Source: Euryodendron excelsum | Taxonomy: Eukaryota > Streptophyta > Magnoliopsida > Ericales > Pentaphylacaceae | Direction of reading: 5' to 3' | DNA: 64,000 bases | NCBI GenBank assembly: GCA_033060915.1 | Contig: CM065380.1 | Location: 42,751,001-42,815,000, forward strand | Shown: in pieces, positions 11,511 to 23,214 of the stretch | Layout of the letters: every line of letters begins with the position of its first letter | Numbering within the stretch: position 1 is the first letter of the stretch | Notes under the pieces: generated by a model | The model's database searches: none | What the model saw: only the letters and a program-made list of their open reading frames with translations | What the model was told of the DNA's origin: nothing | Program-made: the position numbers and the translations under genes

Positions 11511-12303
11511 TTTTTGCACTTGCATATCATGCATCATGTCTTTTTAAACATTATTTTCTAAAGTGGATAGGATTGGATAGTTGTTAATTGAAAACTCTCA
11601 TAGGTGAATCTAGGGTAGATTGACATGTAGGTACCAAAAGGGTGGGGTAGGGTGATGGCTTAGTGCGTCTTCCCTACACGTAACCAACCTCCGAACCTAG
11701 AATCACTATTTCATAGACCAAAACAGAGTTATTTTCAAAAAAGGGCTAAATGTTTTCCAAAGGTTGCCAAACAACCTGTTTTCTTAAAAACCCTCTCTTG
11801 AGGAGATCTTTTCAAAACCTTTTTCAAAAAAAATCCTAAGTGTAGTTTTCGAATTATGCTTAGTTTTTAGGTGACCTAACTCACCTTAATCAAGTTAGGT
11901 GGCGACTCCAAATCTTTTCCATAAGCCCTTTATTTAAATATATTTTCAATTCAAACCTAGTCGCACTCATTCTTTTAGGAGGGTGAGTTCTAACGAGAGA
12001 GTACAGTATTTTTCTTGCTTGTGTGTGTATTCCTCAAGTGCGAAAAATCTGGGCGTAACACTGATTTGGAATAGATTTACCGTCTCGAGGAATTAACTGT
12101 CTCGAGAGAGGGATTAGAATTGGAAAGGACAATGCCCCTAAGGGCATTTTGGTCATTTCGCCTCTATTTGGGCCTGGTGGGCCCGCGAAGCGATGGGATT
12201 TAGACTCAGAAAGTTAATTTGGATTGAAATATGCCCACAATGACTTGAACACAAGTCTGGACGGAGTGAAGACTGTCAAGCGGTCAAAAATGGGGTGCTT
12301 ACA

Positions 12304-15043
12304 ATCACCATTTCAAACTCTACATTTTTTTCAAAGTTTATGTTCAAAGAGTTTTTAAAAAATGCCTCTAAGCTGGAGTTCTTGAGGCCTAGGTCTAAAC
12401 CTTAGTTTCCAAGTCTTGACCCTCATCTTTTCACTTCCATACAGCTTCCTTGAGTTTTTGCATAAAAATGATTCCAAAACCACCCTCTAAAGGGTCTTTC
12501 CAAAATCTATGCTCTCCTAAGTCTCTACCAAAAATGGTTTTCCAAATCACTATTTCCATGGTAGTTTTCAAACTTTATTTTACTCTCTTGAGTTAATGGT
12601 TATAATGGTCCAATGGAACTCTCCTTGCAGTGGTTTCAAAATATCAACCATATAAACCCTACACTCAATAGGGCACTTTTATAAAATGGTTTCCCAAGCC
12701 TTTACATGGTTTTCGACACAACCTCCACAAGAGTGGTTTTCAAATGTTCAACTGGTATTCCAAAACTACTTACCTTATATATTAATTTTCAAAAGTTTCA
12801 CTCTATTAAATTAGTGGCTATAATGGTCTTAAGGCAACCCTCCTTGGAGTGATTTTTATAAATCCACTATAATAGTTCAAAATCACCTTTCAAAACCCTA
12901 AGTCATCCAAATCTTAGTTTAAAATCACCTCCTTTCAAACACCTAGGTTCACCAAACCCTAGTTGTCTAACCCTAGGTCATCTAAACCCTAGGTTAACCT
13001 AACCCTAGTTAAGTAACCCTAGGTTAACCTAGTTCTCCTACCCTAGGTCAACCTAACTCTAGTTAGGTAACCCTAGTTAACCAAACCCTAGGTTGGCCTA
13101 ACTCTTGTTAGGTAACCCAAGTTAACCAAACCCTAGGTTAACTTAACCCTAGTTAGCTAACCCTAGTTGACCCAACTCTAGTTACCCTAACCTAGCTTAG
13201 TTGGCTCAAGACTCCAATTCCATCCAAAATCTTTCAAATGCTTCCATACTCTATCCCAAAATATTTTCAAAAGCTCTCTTAAACTTGTCTTGACTAAATG
13301 GTTAGACACTTAAAATTTTTCAAAAATTATTTTCAAAATGCTTTAAAAAACTCACAACCCTAAAGTGTCCCTAATCTTTTCATGGTTAGAGTTTCTAAAG
13401 GAAAGTGATGAATTAAATGTAACATTCAAAGGTTCATAATAGGGTTCTAAACCCTAAATACTTTCCAAAACCTCTTTCAAAAATGATTTTCAAAAGTCAC
13501 ATCCTTAAGACAATCTTAGTCATTCAATGATTATGGTTTCTTAAGGAAATATAACAAACAGAGTTCCATAATCTTAAAGCTTTAAAAAACTAATGGAAGT
13601 CTCTAGCCCCTTTTCCAAACATGTTTACAAAATTCATGACCTTAAAGGAGTTAGTCTCTCAATAGCTAATTTCTCAAAGGTGGTGAGATATTCAACCTAC
13701 CTTCTATAAGGTATTCAAAAATGGTTTTCAAAAACTTTTCAAAGACAAGTTTACAATAGCTTTCCCAATCCAAACTCTATTTCAAAATCTTCAAATCAAG
13801 CTTTTAAAAAATATTTCAAAACTCTCTTGAGTTGTTTCAAAAATATTTTAAAACTCCCTTGAGTTGTTTCAAAAACATTCCAAAACTCTCTTGAGTTGCT
13901 TCCAAAAATACTTCAAAAATGCTTTCAAAGTTCCAGTTAAAAACATTTCAAAACTCCATTTAGTTATTTCAAAACTCTCTTGAGTCATTTCAAAAACATT
14001 CGAAACTCTCTTGAGTTGCTTTCAAAAACACTTCAAAATAATCGAAGTCTTATTTCAAAGATACTTTAAAAAATATCCAAGTCCAAGTCCAAACTCTCTT
14101 GAGTTCAAATTTCGAAAACCTTCCAAGACTCCCATGAGTCAATCTTCAATCGAGCCCTCGCCTGAACTATGGCTGACCTAATTCCCACCAAATAGGATAC
14201 ATAGGCAACTTAGGAAAACTTAGATGCGGTCACCACGCCCTTCAAAATGACACCACATTCTCCAAATGGACACTTTTCAAAAATACTTTAAACCATCCAA
14301 CTTTCAAAACTCACACCACTTGCCAGAATTACTAATGACTTGATTCTCGTCAAATGAGATATTTAGGTAACCTTCAAATAAGTGTGGTCAGAACTTTATT
14401 TTCAAGTCAAATACTTTTTTCAAAATCCTTTCCCAAATTCAACAATCTTTCCAAAGTCTAGTTTTCAACCCATTTCAAATCTTCCAAAAATCTTTTCAAA
14501 ACTTGCATCATACATCATTCATCCAAAAAATGGTGACCAAAACCTTTTTCCAAAGGTCTGAAAGTGGACATCAGTAACCGATGATTCAAGTGAGTAAACT
14601 AAAGGTGAATAGACATATAGATACCGAAAAAACGGGGTATGATGATGATATTTGGATAACTTCTCTACACGTAACTAACCCCCGGACTATAGATTTCTAT
14701 TTCAAAGACTAAAACTGGAGTCACATTTTTAAAAGAGCTTTCAAAAGGTTGCTAAAAACCTTTTTTTTCTAAAAACCTTCTTAATAAGGACATTTTCAAA
14801 AACCTTTTTGAAAAACTTAAATTTAGTCTTCAGATTACACTTAGTTTTAGGTAACCTATCACATCTTTAACTATGTTAGGTGGCAACTCCAAAAAAATTT
14901 TAAAAGCCCTTATTCAAATGAAAGACAAGTTTTCAAGTTCAAACCCCTATCATAGTTGTCCTATTAGGAGGGCAAGTTCTAACAGAGAGAGTACCGTACT
15001 ATTCCCGAGTCAAGAGAGCTTAGGTAAAAACCAGAGCGTTACA
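12304..15043 (+). mobile_element. 5'-truncated giant LTR, copy E (second subfamily)
   Basis: Begins abruptly next to copy C at a point equivalent to about 15,545 in copy F, and runs to a recognisable LTR end: GTTAGGTGGCAACTCC at about 14,874-14,889, the AGGAGGGCAAGTTCTAAC block, then GAGCGTTACA ending at 15,043. It holds CCTAGGTTAACC-type repeats and ACTCTCTTGAGTTG repeats, features shared with F and H but not with A-D and G. No ORF of interest. Confidence 0.65.
12895..13200. repeat. Degenerate CCCTAGGTTAACC array (copy E)
   Basis: Irregular alternation of AACCCTAG and GGTTAACC words, spaced roughly 12-25 bases. It recalls the plant telomere repeat CCCTAAA but is not an exact array, and it recurs at the same relative place in F and H, so it is an LTR component. 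Confidence 0.75.
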
Positions 15044-18000
15044 CCAAGCCACCCCTAATTCATTTCAATGATGAAAACAATAAGAAAACTCTGCTAAAAA
15101 TAGCTCCAGAACCTCCAAAATTTTAAAATTTCAAAGTCTCTCAAGGATTCAAGCCTCTCTAAGCTCAAGCCCCTTTAACTATGGTGGATTGAAGAAGTCT
15201 AAAGACCAAAAGTAAACTCCTATTTAAGCTTATGCTCTCCCCACTCCATCTCATCTCCCTCCTAGCCCACTTGGGCTATGCTTCTCTTTTAAACCCCATC
15301 TCTAACCCTCTCTTCTTGTGTGCTTGAAACAAGTGGGCTCTTAGGCCATGCTTAAATAAAAGTTTATGAGAACCACTAGTTGAGGGACGTCTCATAAGCC
15401 TAATTGAGTATAGTATGGCCCTTAAGCCCCTTGCAATGTGGTGTGGCCTAAACTTTGAATGTTCATGACCTTGCATCCTAGTTGTTATAATGATCATGTT
15501 ATACTTGCAATGGTTGCATTTGTTTGTTGAAACCCTTTTTCGAGTCACCATTGATTTCATTTTCAAAGGCTTTCTAAAGTTCATGCCAAAATGGTTTTCA
15601 AAAAGTTCCTCTAAAGTCCTTCAAATTGGAGTTTCTTGAAGTTTAAACCAAGAACCTTAATTTTCCAAGCCTTAGGATGTTTTTCAAAAAACCCTAATCT
15701 CTACCTTTCATTCATATGGCTCTCTTAAGTTTTGTACAAAAATGGTTTTCAAAACCACCCTCTAAAGGGCGTTTTAGGTTTTGCTTTCTTGAGTTTTGCA
15801 CAAAAATGATTTTCAAAATCACCCTATCTAAAAGAGGTTTTCATGATTTTCAAAATTTTCAAAATAACCCTCCATTAGGGATTTTTCAATGTTTTTGCTC
15901 TCTTGAGTTTTCAGGTTGGAATGGTTTCAAGGAAACTCTCTCTTGAGTGGTTTCCACAAAAATAATCATAGGAACCCGTGCTCAATAGAGTGATTTTCAA
16001 TGCCCTAAAAGTGGTTTTCTAAAACAATCCTTTCCAAAAAAAATAGTTTCCAAAAATTCATTCTCTTTAGTTTTGAATCAAAGTAGTTTTCAAAACTACT
16101 TATTCTATATTAATTTTCAAAAGTTTTACTCTCTTGAGTTAGTGGTTAAAATGGTTCCAAAACAACCCTCTCTTAAGTGGTTCACAAATACCAATCAATG
16201 AACCTTACACTCACTTGAGTGGTTTTTATAAAATGGCTTTCAAAACTCACAACTCTCTTAAGTTAGTTTTTTAAAAGGTTTCTCATATAAAATGATAAGG
16301 TTTTTACATAAAATTATGATTTTCAAAACATCTTTTCAAGTTCATGTATAAAACTACTTTTCCAACCTTTGGGATCAAACCCTAATTCAAAACAACCTTT
16401 TCAAAACCCTAGGTTAACCAAACCCTAGGTTAACCTAACCCAAATTAATTAACCCTAGGTCTACCTAATCCTAGTTGTCTAACGCTATGTTAACCTAATC
16501 CTAGTTAGTTAACCATATGTCATCCTAACCCTAGGTTAACCTAACCCTAGTTGTTCCAATCCAAACTCTATTTTTCAAAACTCTCTTAAGTTGTTTCAAA
16601 AACTTTTCAAAACTCCCTTGATTTGTTTAAAAAATATTTCAAAACTCTCTTGAGTTATTTAAAAAACTTTCCAAAATTCTCTTGAGTTATTTCAAAAATA
16701 TTTCAAAACTCTCTTAAGTTGTTTTCTAAAACATTTCCAAACTCGCTTAAGTTGTTTTAAAAATATTCTAAAACTCTCTTGAGTTGTTTTCTAAAACATT
16801 TCCAGACTCCCTTGAATTGTTTCAAAATTATTTCCAAAACTCTCTTAAATTGTTTAAAAAACTTTCTAGAATTCTTTTAAGTTGTTTAAAAAATATTCCA
16901 AAACTCTCTTGAGTTGTTTTCTAAAACATTTCCCAACTCCCTTGAGTTGTTTAAAAATTATTCCAAAACTCTCTTGAGTTGTTTTCTAAAACATTTCCAA
17001 ACTCCCTTGAGTTGTTTCAAAATTATTTCCGAAACTCTCTTAAGTTGTTTAAAAAAATTTCTAGAATTTTCTTAAGTTGTTTAAAAAATATTCCAAAACT
17101 CTCTTGAGTTGTTTTCTAAAACATTTCCCAACTTCCTTGAGTTGTTTAAAAAATATTCCAAAACTCTCTTGAGTTGTTTTCTAAAACATTTCTCAACTCC
17201 CTTGAGTTGTTGCAAAAATATTCCAAAACTCTCTTGAGTTGATTTTAAAATATTTTCAAACTCTCTTGAGTTGTTTCAAAAGTATTTCCGAAACTCTCTT
17301 AAGTTGCTTTCAAAAACAATTTCAAAACTCACTTGAGTTGTTCCAAAAATATTCTAAAACTCTTTTGAGTTGTTCCAAAAATATTCCAAAACTCCCTTGA
17401 GTTGTTTTCAAAAATATTCCAATACTCCCTTGAGTTGTTTCAAAACTTTCTAAAAATCCCTTGAGTCGCTTTAAAAAATATTCTAAAAACTTTCTTGAGT
17501 TGTTTCAAAAATATTCCAAAACTCTCTTGATTTGCTTCAAAAAAAACATTTTCAAAACTCTCTTGAGTTGTTTCAAAAATATTCTAAAACTCTCTTGAGT
17601 TGCTTCCAAAAATATTTTCAAAACTCCCTTGAGTTGTTTCAAAAATATTCTAAAACTCTCTTGAGTTGTTCTAAAAATATTCTAAAACTCTCTTGAGTTG
17701 TTTAAAAAATATTCCAAAAACTCCATTGAATTGTTTTCAAAAATATTTCCAAGCTCCCTTGAGTTGTATCAAAAACATTCCAAAACTCTCTTAAGCTGCT
17801 TTCAAAAATACTTAAAAACATTCCAAGTTTTATTTTAAAAACCTTTTAAAACTCTCTTGAGTTCAAGTTTCAAAAACCTTTCAAGACTCCATGATGAGTC
17901 CACTTTTCAATCGTGCTCTTGTACGAGCTACAAATAACCTGATTCTTACCAAACAAAATACGTAAACAACTTTTATTTGTCTAGTCATAACCCTTATTTC

Positions 18001-18709
18001 AAGTCAAATATTCATTTTCAAAACTCTTCTTCAATCAAAATTTTCTATTTCAAGTCAAACTTTACAAAAACTTCCTATTCTTTTAAAAATTCAAATTTCA
18101 ATCCCTTTTTCCAAATCTTTTAAAAGTCCTTCCAAACTGTGGGTCATGCATCATTCATCTAAAAATTGATGACCAAATCCTCTTTTCAAAATTTTAATAA
18201 GTGGATATAAAGTGGATATTTAGTAATCGATGATTCAAGTGAGTAAACTAATGATGAATAGACATATAGGTACTGAAAGGGCGGAATAGCATAATGATCC
18301 TAGAATAACTTCTTTATACGTAACTAACTCCCAGACCATAGATTTCTATTTCAAAGATTAACTCAGAGTCACGTTTTAGAAAGGGTTTTAAAACTTTTAA
18401 AAGGTTGCTAACAAACTTTTTTCCCAAAAAAAAAAAAAAAAAACCTTCTTAAGAAGGTCATTTTCAAACTGTTTTCGAAAAACTTAAGTTTAGTCTTCGG
18501 ATTATACTTAGTTTTCAGGTTACGTAATACATTATTACCAATGTTAGAAGGTGACTCCAAACTTTTTTTAAAAACCCTTAATCAAATCAAGTTTTCAATT
18601 TCAAACTTCCATCGCACTTGTCCTTTTAGGAGGATAAGTTCTAACAGAGAGAATACCGTCTTCTTTTTTCTAGTCAAGAGGGACTTAGTCAAAAAGTCGG
18701 GGCAAGACA
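15044..18709 (+). mobile_element. 5'-truncated giant LTR, copy F (second subfamily)
   Basis: Starts within the region that follows the TATA box or overlaps it (CTATTTAAGC at about 15,221) and runs to an LTR end with GGAGGATAAGTTCTAAC near 18,629 and GGGGCAAGACA ending at 18,709. No PBS follows the end. Contains a CCCTAGGTTAACC array (16,378-16,560) and a long 32-36-bp tandem array. The usual TGTAAGCACC start is absent. Confidence 0.6.
16565..17880. repeat. Tandem array of 32-36-bp ACTCTCTTGAGTTG units (copy F)
   Basis: Roughly 35-38 degenerate copies of ACTCTCTTGAGTTGTTTCAA separated by AAATATTCCAAA. Measured steps between 17,597 and 17,695 are 34, 32 and 32 bases. Shorter versions are at 13,800-14,110 (E) and about 40,560-40,690 (H, opposite strand). 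The CTCTTGAG/CTCAAGAG core is a near-palindrome. Confidence 0.85.
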
Positions 18710-19165
18710 AACTCAACATAAAACTATGCTAAAAAAAGTCACTTATATACATCAATCCATCTCCAATAATAGTACTCAAACAAACACACAACATCAATAA
18801 CCACATATATAATGTTTTATCCTTTGCATGTGTATAAAATTCTCTTTCCTTTACTACCATCAAGCATATATTTCTTTCCACCCCTTTCGTCATGATTTGA
18901 CAAAGCAAAAATCCAATGCAAGGAAAAAAGAGAGATAAAGAACAAAAGACAATATATAACAATTATGCAAAAATAGATAATTTGATATAAGATAATGAAA
19001 CAAAAACACTAGAAACAAAATAAAGTGTGACTATGCAAATCATCTAAACCACATTAGTCTCCATATCCAAACTCATGAAACAAATAATATTCCAAAAACA
19101 GAAATGAAGAATTTGGTACATAAACTAAAGTAAAAGTCATGGCTTTTTGCTACAAGATTATAAAG
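18710..19165. other. Unassigned AT-rich spacer
   Basis: Between the end of LTR F and the first copia LTR. I see no gene, repeat or structured element. It may be the pre-insertion DNA of both. Confidence 0.5.
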
Positions 19166-20498
19166 TGTTAGGGATTTATACTAAAATACATACTTTGTGT
19201 AATGGTTTAAGTATTTATTAATAATCTAGTTATTCCACTTAAATGAGAATCTATGCGAGCAATATTGTCATTGTGTTATTTATTTAATAATTATACATGT
19301 GTGTCTCTTATTCTATATAGTAGATGATTTGGTACATATAGTACGACTTACACACGAAAGATCAGATCATCGGTTCTTATGAAATATAAGCTTGTCGTAC
19401 ACAGTCTTAAATGGAACTGAACACACCATCGGTAGGACTGTAGCACAAGATTTTAATAAGTCTATCTTGACTATGGGGAATAGTAAAATTCCAACTCGTT
19501 GTACTAGTACACTTTGCGTGTATTAAACAAAACTGTGTTGACGTAATTGTTTTTATACTGACTATGTAAAAAAATTAATACCTCATGATTATTATGAGTA
19601 CTTATGTTATTATTCCTAATATAACAACTAGACACGTGCATGTAGTGTTTATTATTTTGATTCACAGAAGAGTGAGATTCTTTGTGGGTCAATAAACTCA
19701 GTAAGTTGGATAATAAGATTACGTGTATGGTGAATATTAATTATTAATGGAATTCACATCTCGGTATAGAGATTGATGATACCTCCTTAAGGAAGCATAT
19801 AAGTTTTGATTATATCAAACCCTGCAGGTGGATTATGAATTCGATATATCAAATAAGTTAAGTGGAATATCCTAAGAAATTAAATAAGCCTACTAAATTT
19901 AATATAATAGATGGGTATTTATGATCTTAACGTGAGGAGATAAATAATTTTTTAATAATATGAAACTCAAAATATAATTCTTAGTATGACAAGAAGTACA
20001 ATTATGATTCATTAGTAGTATAAATTATAATTTAGCTAAATAGGGATTAATCCTAGTTGGATTAGGAATCCTTGTTTACGTAGGAAGCCCTAATTATACT
20101 AATCATGTGGCCCTTGTTGTAACCTCTATATATATGCACTCTAAGAGTAGCTAGGGTCACACTTACTCATAATTTAAAGATGCACATTTTTGTGAGAGCA
20201 AGAAACCCTAGCAGCTGTGAGTCCACTCTCTCTGGAGTAGGGCATGTTCGAGGGATACAACAAAAGTCCAAAGGTTGAATTCGAGCAGTTAAATTTTTCT
20301 TGTTGTTGTTGCTTGCTGTTCGAGATCAAAGTAAAGGGATTTAGAAGTTCATACCTGTTGTTATTCAGAATCAATCCAAAGAGATCTCAAATGTATGATT
20401 CGAATCACATGGATTAGTTTATGCTAATCGAATTAGAATTTTTGGTATTCTGCATATGCACTATAGTTGGATCGTGAGAAATTCTGCAGTCCCTAACA
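19166..20498 (+). mobile_element. 5' LTR of Ty1/copia element 1
   Basis: Runs from TGTTAGGGATTTAT to CAGTCCCTAACA, 1,333 bp, with matching inverted ends TGTTAGGG/CCCTAACA. Followed at once by an iMet-type PBS. A second copy starts at 26,032. By eye the first 86 bases of the two LTRs differ at about 13 places, so the insertion is old. Confidence 0.9.
20124..20137 (+). promoter_or_regulatory. TATA box of copia 1 5' LTR
   Basis: CTCTATATATATGC, conserved at 27,010-27,023 in the 3' LTR and followed in both by CACTCTAAGAGTA. This is the likely U3/R promoter core. Confidence 0.65.
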
Positions 20499-20500
20499 AT

Positions 20501-20513
20501 TGGTATTAGAGCC
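20501..20513 (+). other. Primer-binding site of copia 1 (initiator tRNA-Met type)
   Basis: TGGTATTAGAGCC lies three bases after the LTR end and differs by one base from the usual plant copia PBS TGGTATCAGAGCC. Confidence 0.9.
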
Positions 20514-21931
20514 TTGGTTGATACTGTAAATGTATAATACCTACCATGTTTTCTGAAAATCGGTTCAATGCATGTTTAATGTAGAATGCGCTAACGTCTT
20601 TTTTGCAGCGTTGTTCCTAGTTATTATGGTCACATAAATGTATGTTATGTGATTGTGTATTGACATGATTCTTAGATTGCAAACTCTGGTTTAAGGAAGC
20701 ATAGAATCAGATGTAATAATTAATTTTTACGAAGCATGGTAACTCTACTGGTTTTGAGATTTTGATTTCTTATATTCGAAAACTCTACTGTTGTGGAGAT
20801 TTTGATTTCTTGTATTTTCTAACTCCACTGTTATGGAAAATACGATCTATTATAACCGAAGAAAATGGAGGAACAATAGCAACGCAAGAACTGGGGAAGA
20901 CAACTGGAAAAACCCTAAATACGATCTGCGCGACCTGATCGGGCAGGTCGATTCCTGTCACCAGGGGCGTTGCCCCCGGAACCCCGTGCATCAGCGAAGT
21001 AACAAATAAGGATTTTTGGTGATGTCATGGTGCCATTGGACTCTTTATCACTTTGGAGTGATTTCTTGACGATAAGAGCCAGGATCTTGATTAAACCTTA
21101 TTTGTCTATAATTATTATCTTTTATATTCTTGTTGTTATGTTATTAATATTAGAGAACATGGATAATAGATAAATGACCTTTAAGTTGTGTTTTAATTAT
21201 ATAAATTTAAAATTTCAATTTTAGTTTATAAATGTTCAACTAGAGAGTAAAATTAATTCTCATATTTTAATTTAAATATTTTTTCTAAATTAAAGGAATT
21301 TAAAATTTTATTTGTTGCACATACATGAGTCACCAGTATTGAAATATTATATTTATTAGATAATTAAACACATGACATCTTTCATGTATTAAATATCTAA
21401 GTGGGTGATGGAATTTATTACGTATAAATCTCATGGTCTCCATCACTAGTTTATAAGTGAAGTAATTTATTCTATGTGTTGGTTTTAATACCAACCTCCC
21501 CATCGGATGGAATAAGTTGCGGACTCACTGAGTATAAACTCTAGTATTTGTTAGTATTGGGTTAACTCTCTATCTGAGTAACTTATTACAAGACAATAGG
21601 TCTAAAAATTAGTGATGGTATACACTTAGGTATAAATAATAGTATTCTCACTATCTGAGTCACTGCTATTATTTATATGACCAAAGCAAAGTTAGCTATT
21701 AATTTTACTTGCCATATATAGTTGCCTATATAGTAAAATTAATAAGTATTGATCTGTCTAGATAATGTTAAATAGTAAACGACCTCCCATCGAGGCGTGC
21801 TACTTATGGTATACTAAGCTGTTAGCGGATTCTTTTAAAATATTGGTAGAAGGAATCATATTTTAATGATTGAATTCTAAGTTTATTATTGCTTATCATA
21901 TTTTTTATAGTATGTGATTCTCAAGATTAAA
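20514..21931 (+). other. Untranslated leader of copia 1
   Basis: A 1.4-kb AT-rich stretch between PBS and gag with no convincing ORF. The partly GC-rich segment at 20,930-20,990 gives a short minus-strand ORF that I do not believe. Confidence 0.6.
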
Positions 21932-22700
21932 ATGGCTTTCAATCCACTTACTATTGTTCTAAAAAAAAAACTAATTGGACCAAATTATATTGACTGAAAA
22001 AGGAATTTGGATATTGTGTTGACTGCGGAAGAGTATAAGTTTGTGCTCACAGAGGTCTGTTCACAACAACCTGGTAAGGGGGCAACCGATGAGGAAACCC
22101 GAGCTTACCAGAAGTGGATAAAGGCTGATGAGATGTCGCGGTGTTACATTTTGACATCTATATCAAATGTTATGCAACATCAGTATCAGGCTATGCCCCA
22201 CTGCCTATGACATAATAAAAAGTCTCAAAGACATGTTTGGGGATCAAAATCGCAGTGCTAGGCTAGTTCCCATGAGAGACCTAATGAACACGAATATGAT
22301 TGAAGGGACCCTAGTAGGGGATCATGCTTTGAAGATGATGAGTCTTCTAAATGAGCTAGAGATTCTTATAGTTGAAATCGATGGAGAAACCCAAGTTAAT
22401 ATCATTCTCCAGTTGCTGCCTGATTCCTTTAAGCAGTTCTGCCTAAACTACAACATAAATAAGTTTTCTTATTTAATGGCAGAGCTTCTTAAAGAGCTTC
22501 AAGCAACTGAATGCCTCATTAAGAAGCCATTTGTTGCTCTTGTTACTAAGAAATGTTTTACTTCTAGATCGAAAGGCAAGAAAAAACAGAAAAAGATTCA
22601 GAAACAGAAAGTAGTTCCTCAGGTACCTCAAAGGTCTCAAAGAGAAGTGAAAAAACCCAAGGGTAAGTGTTTCGTCTATAAACAGTCAAGTCACTAGAAG
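21932..22700 (+). pseudogene. gag of copia 1 (UBN2-type), broken
   Basis: Gag forms the RNA-packaging particle of the retrotransposon. The ATG at 21,932 starts MAFNPLTIVL, followed by a TGA at 21,995 in place of the usual conserved Trp. Reading continues as the typical copia gag helical region (DEMSRCYILTSISNVMQHQ), a frameshift near 22,200, then LLNELEILIVEIDGETQVN and a Lys-rich tail. The zinc knuckle at about 22,665-22,710 is damaged: CFVYKQSSH followed by TAG, with the second Cys replaced by Tyr. Family length and order are normal for copia. Function is lost. Confidence 0.85.
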
Positions 22701-22794
22701 TTGCAATGTCTAGTTTATCTAGCTAAACAAAATAACAAAGATAAATCTCATTCACTAATAGTTGAAATATGTTTAGCAGTGTTATCTATTGGTA

Positions 22795-23160
22795 CATAAT
22801 GTGTAGATACGGGAGTCACCAATCATATATTCAATTCTTTGCAGGAGTTTCGCCAAACCCACCAGCTTAGTCATGGAGAGATCTACATATTTATGGAAGA
22901 TGGTACGAGAGTGTCAGGTGTTACAGTAGGAGATATTAGTATTTCATTTGGTGGATATAGGATTTTAATAGTAAAAGACTATCTTTATGTACCTTTCATT
23001 AGAAGGAATTTGATTTTAGTTTCTAGATTGGTTGATAATGGATATTATGTTTATTTTAGTAACTTTTTTGTTATTAAGTTAAATAAACGTTTTATCTGTT
23101 CTGGTACATTGGTGGATGGTCTTTTTATTGTTAATTATATCTCTCCTACACCGTAACTAA
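22795..23160 (+). pseudogene. Aspartic protease region of copia 1
   Basis: The protease would cut the gag-pol polyprotein. VDTGVTNHIFNS at about 22,803 is the equivalent of the D-S/T-G active-site motif and keeps D-T-G. The downstream part (YLYVPFIRRNLILVSRL) is the usual copia protease tail. Frame agrees with the second half of gag; a TAA closes it near 23,155. Confidence 0.8.
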
Positions 23161-23214
23161 ATGAACTGAATAACACTAATACACTACCATGTAAGATAAA
23201 GCAATTTTCTCAAC

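Larger units (their letters stand above)
6564..12060 (+). mobile_element. Giant solo LTR, copy D, with perfect 5-bp target duplication
   Basis: Starts TGTAAGCACCCC and ends GGGCGTAACA, 5,497 bp, on the opposite strand to copy C, into which it is inserted. CTGAT lies on both sides (6,559-6,563 and 12,061-12,065), and the C sequence resumes exactly. There is no internal region, PBS, PPT or second LTR, so this is a solo LTR left by LTR-LTR recombination. Its TATA region at about 8,620 reads CTTATACAGAGCC: the CTATAAATA of copy C is damaged and the GGCGCC cluster is missing. ORFs within it are repeat artefacts. It is the youngest dated event in this nest. Confidence 0.9.
1314..12303 (-). mobile_element. 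Giant LTR copy C, split by copy D (1,314-6,563 and 12,061-12,303)
   Basis: The LTR reads from TGTAAGCACCCC (minus strand, ending at 12,303) to GGGCGCGACA at 1,314, about 5.5 kb once the insertion at 6,564-12,060 is removed. Sense is minus because a good TATA box (CTATAAATACAGA) reads that way at 4,602-4,613. Parts in sense order: the 80-87-bp repeat zone, a 463-bp tandem duplication, the 157-bp repeats, GGCGCC repeats, TATA box, a leader rich in CCTAG words, a 2-kb low-complexity zone, and the border block with the PBS-like decamer. Five-base flanks do not match (CACCG on the left, ATCAC on the right), so this is not a clean solo LTR. I infer a rearranged copy. Confidence 0.75.

Noticed and set aside
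1309..12308. Calling LTR C a solo LTR with target duplication
   Set aside because: The 5-base flanks CACCG and ATCAC do not match.
12895..13200. True telomeric or interstitial telomere array
   Set aside because: Motifs are irregular and recur at the same LTR position in three copies.
16565..17880. CRISPR-like array
   Set aside because: Degenerate contiguous tandem units with no unique spacers, in a plant retrotransposon.
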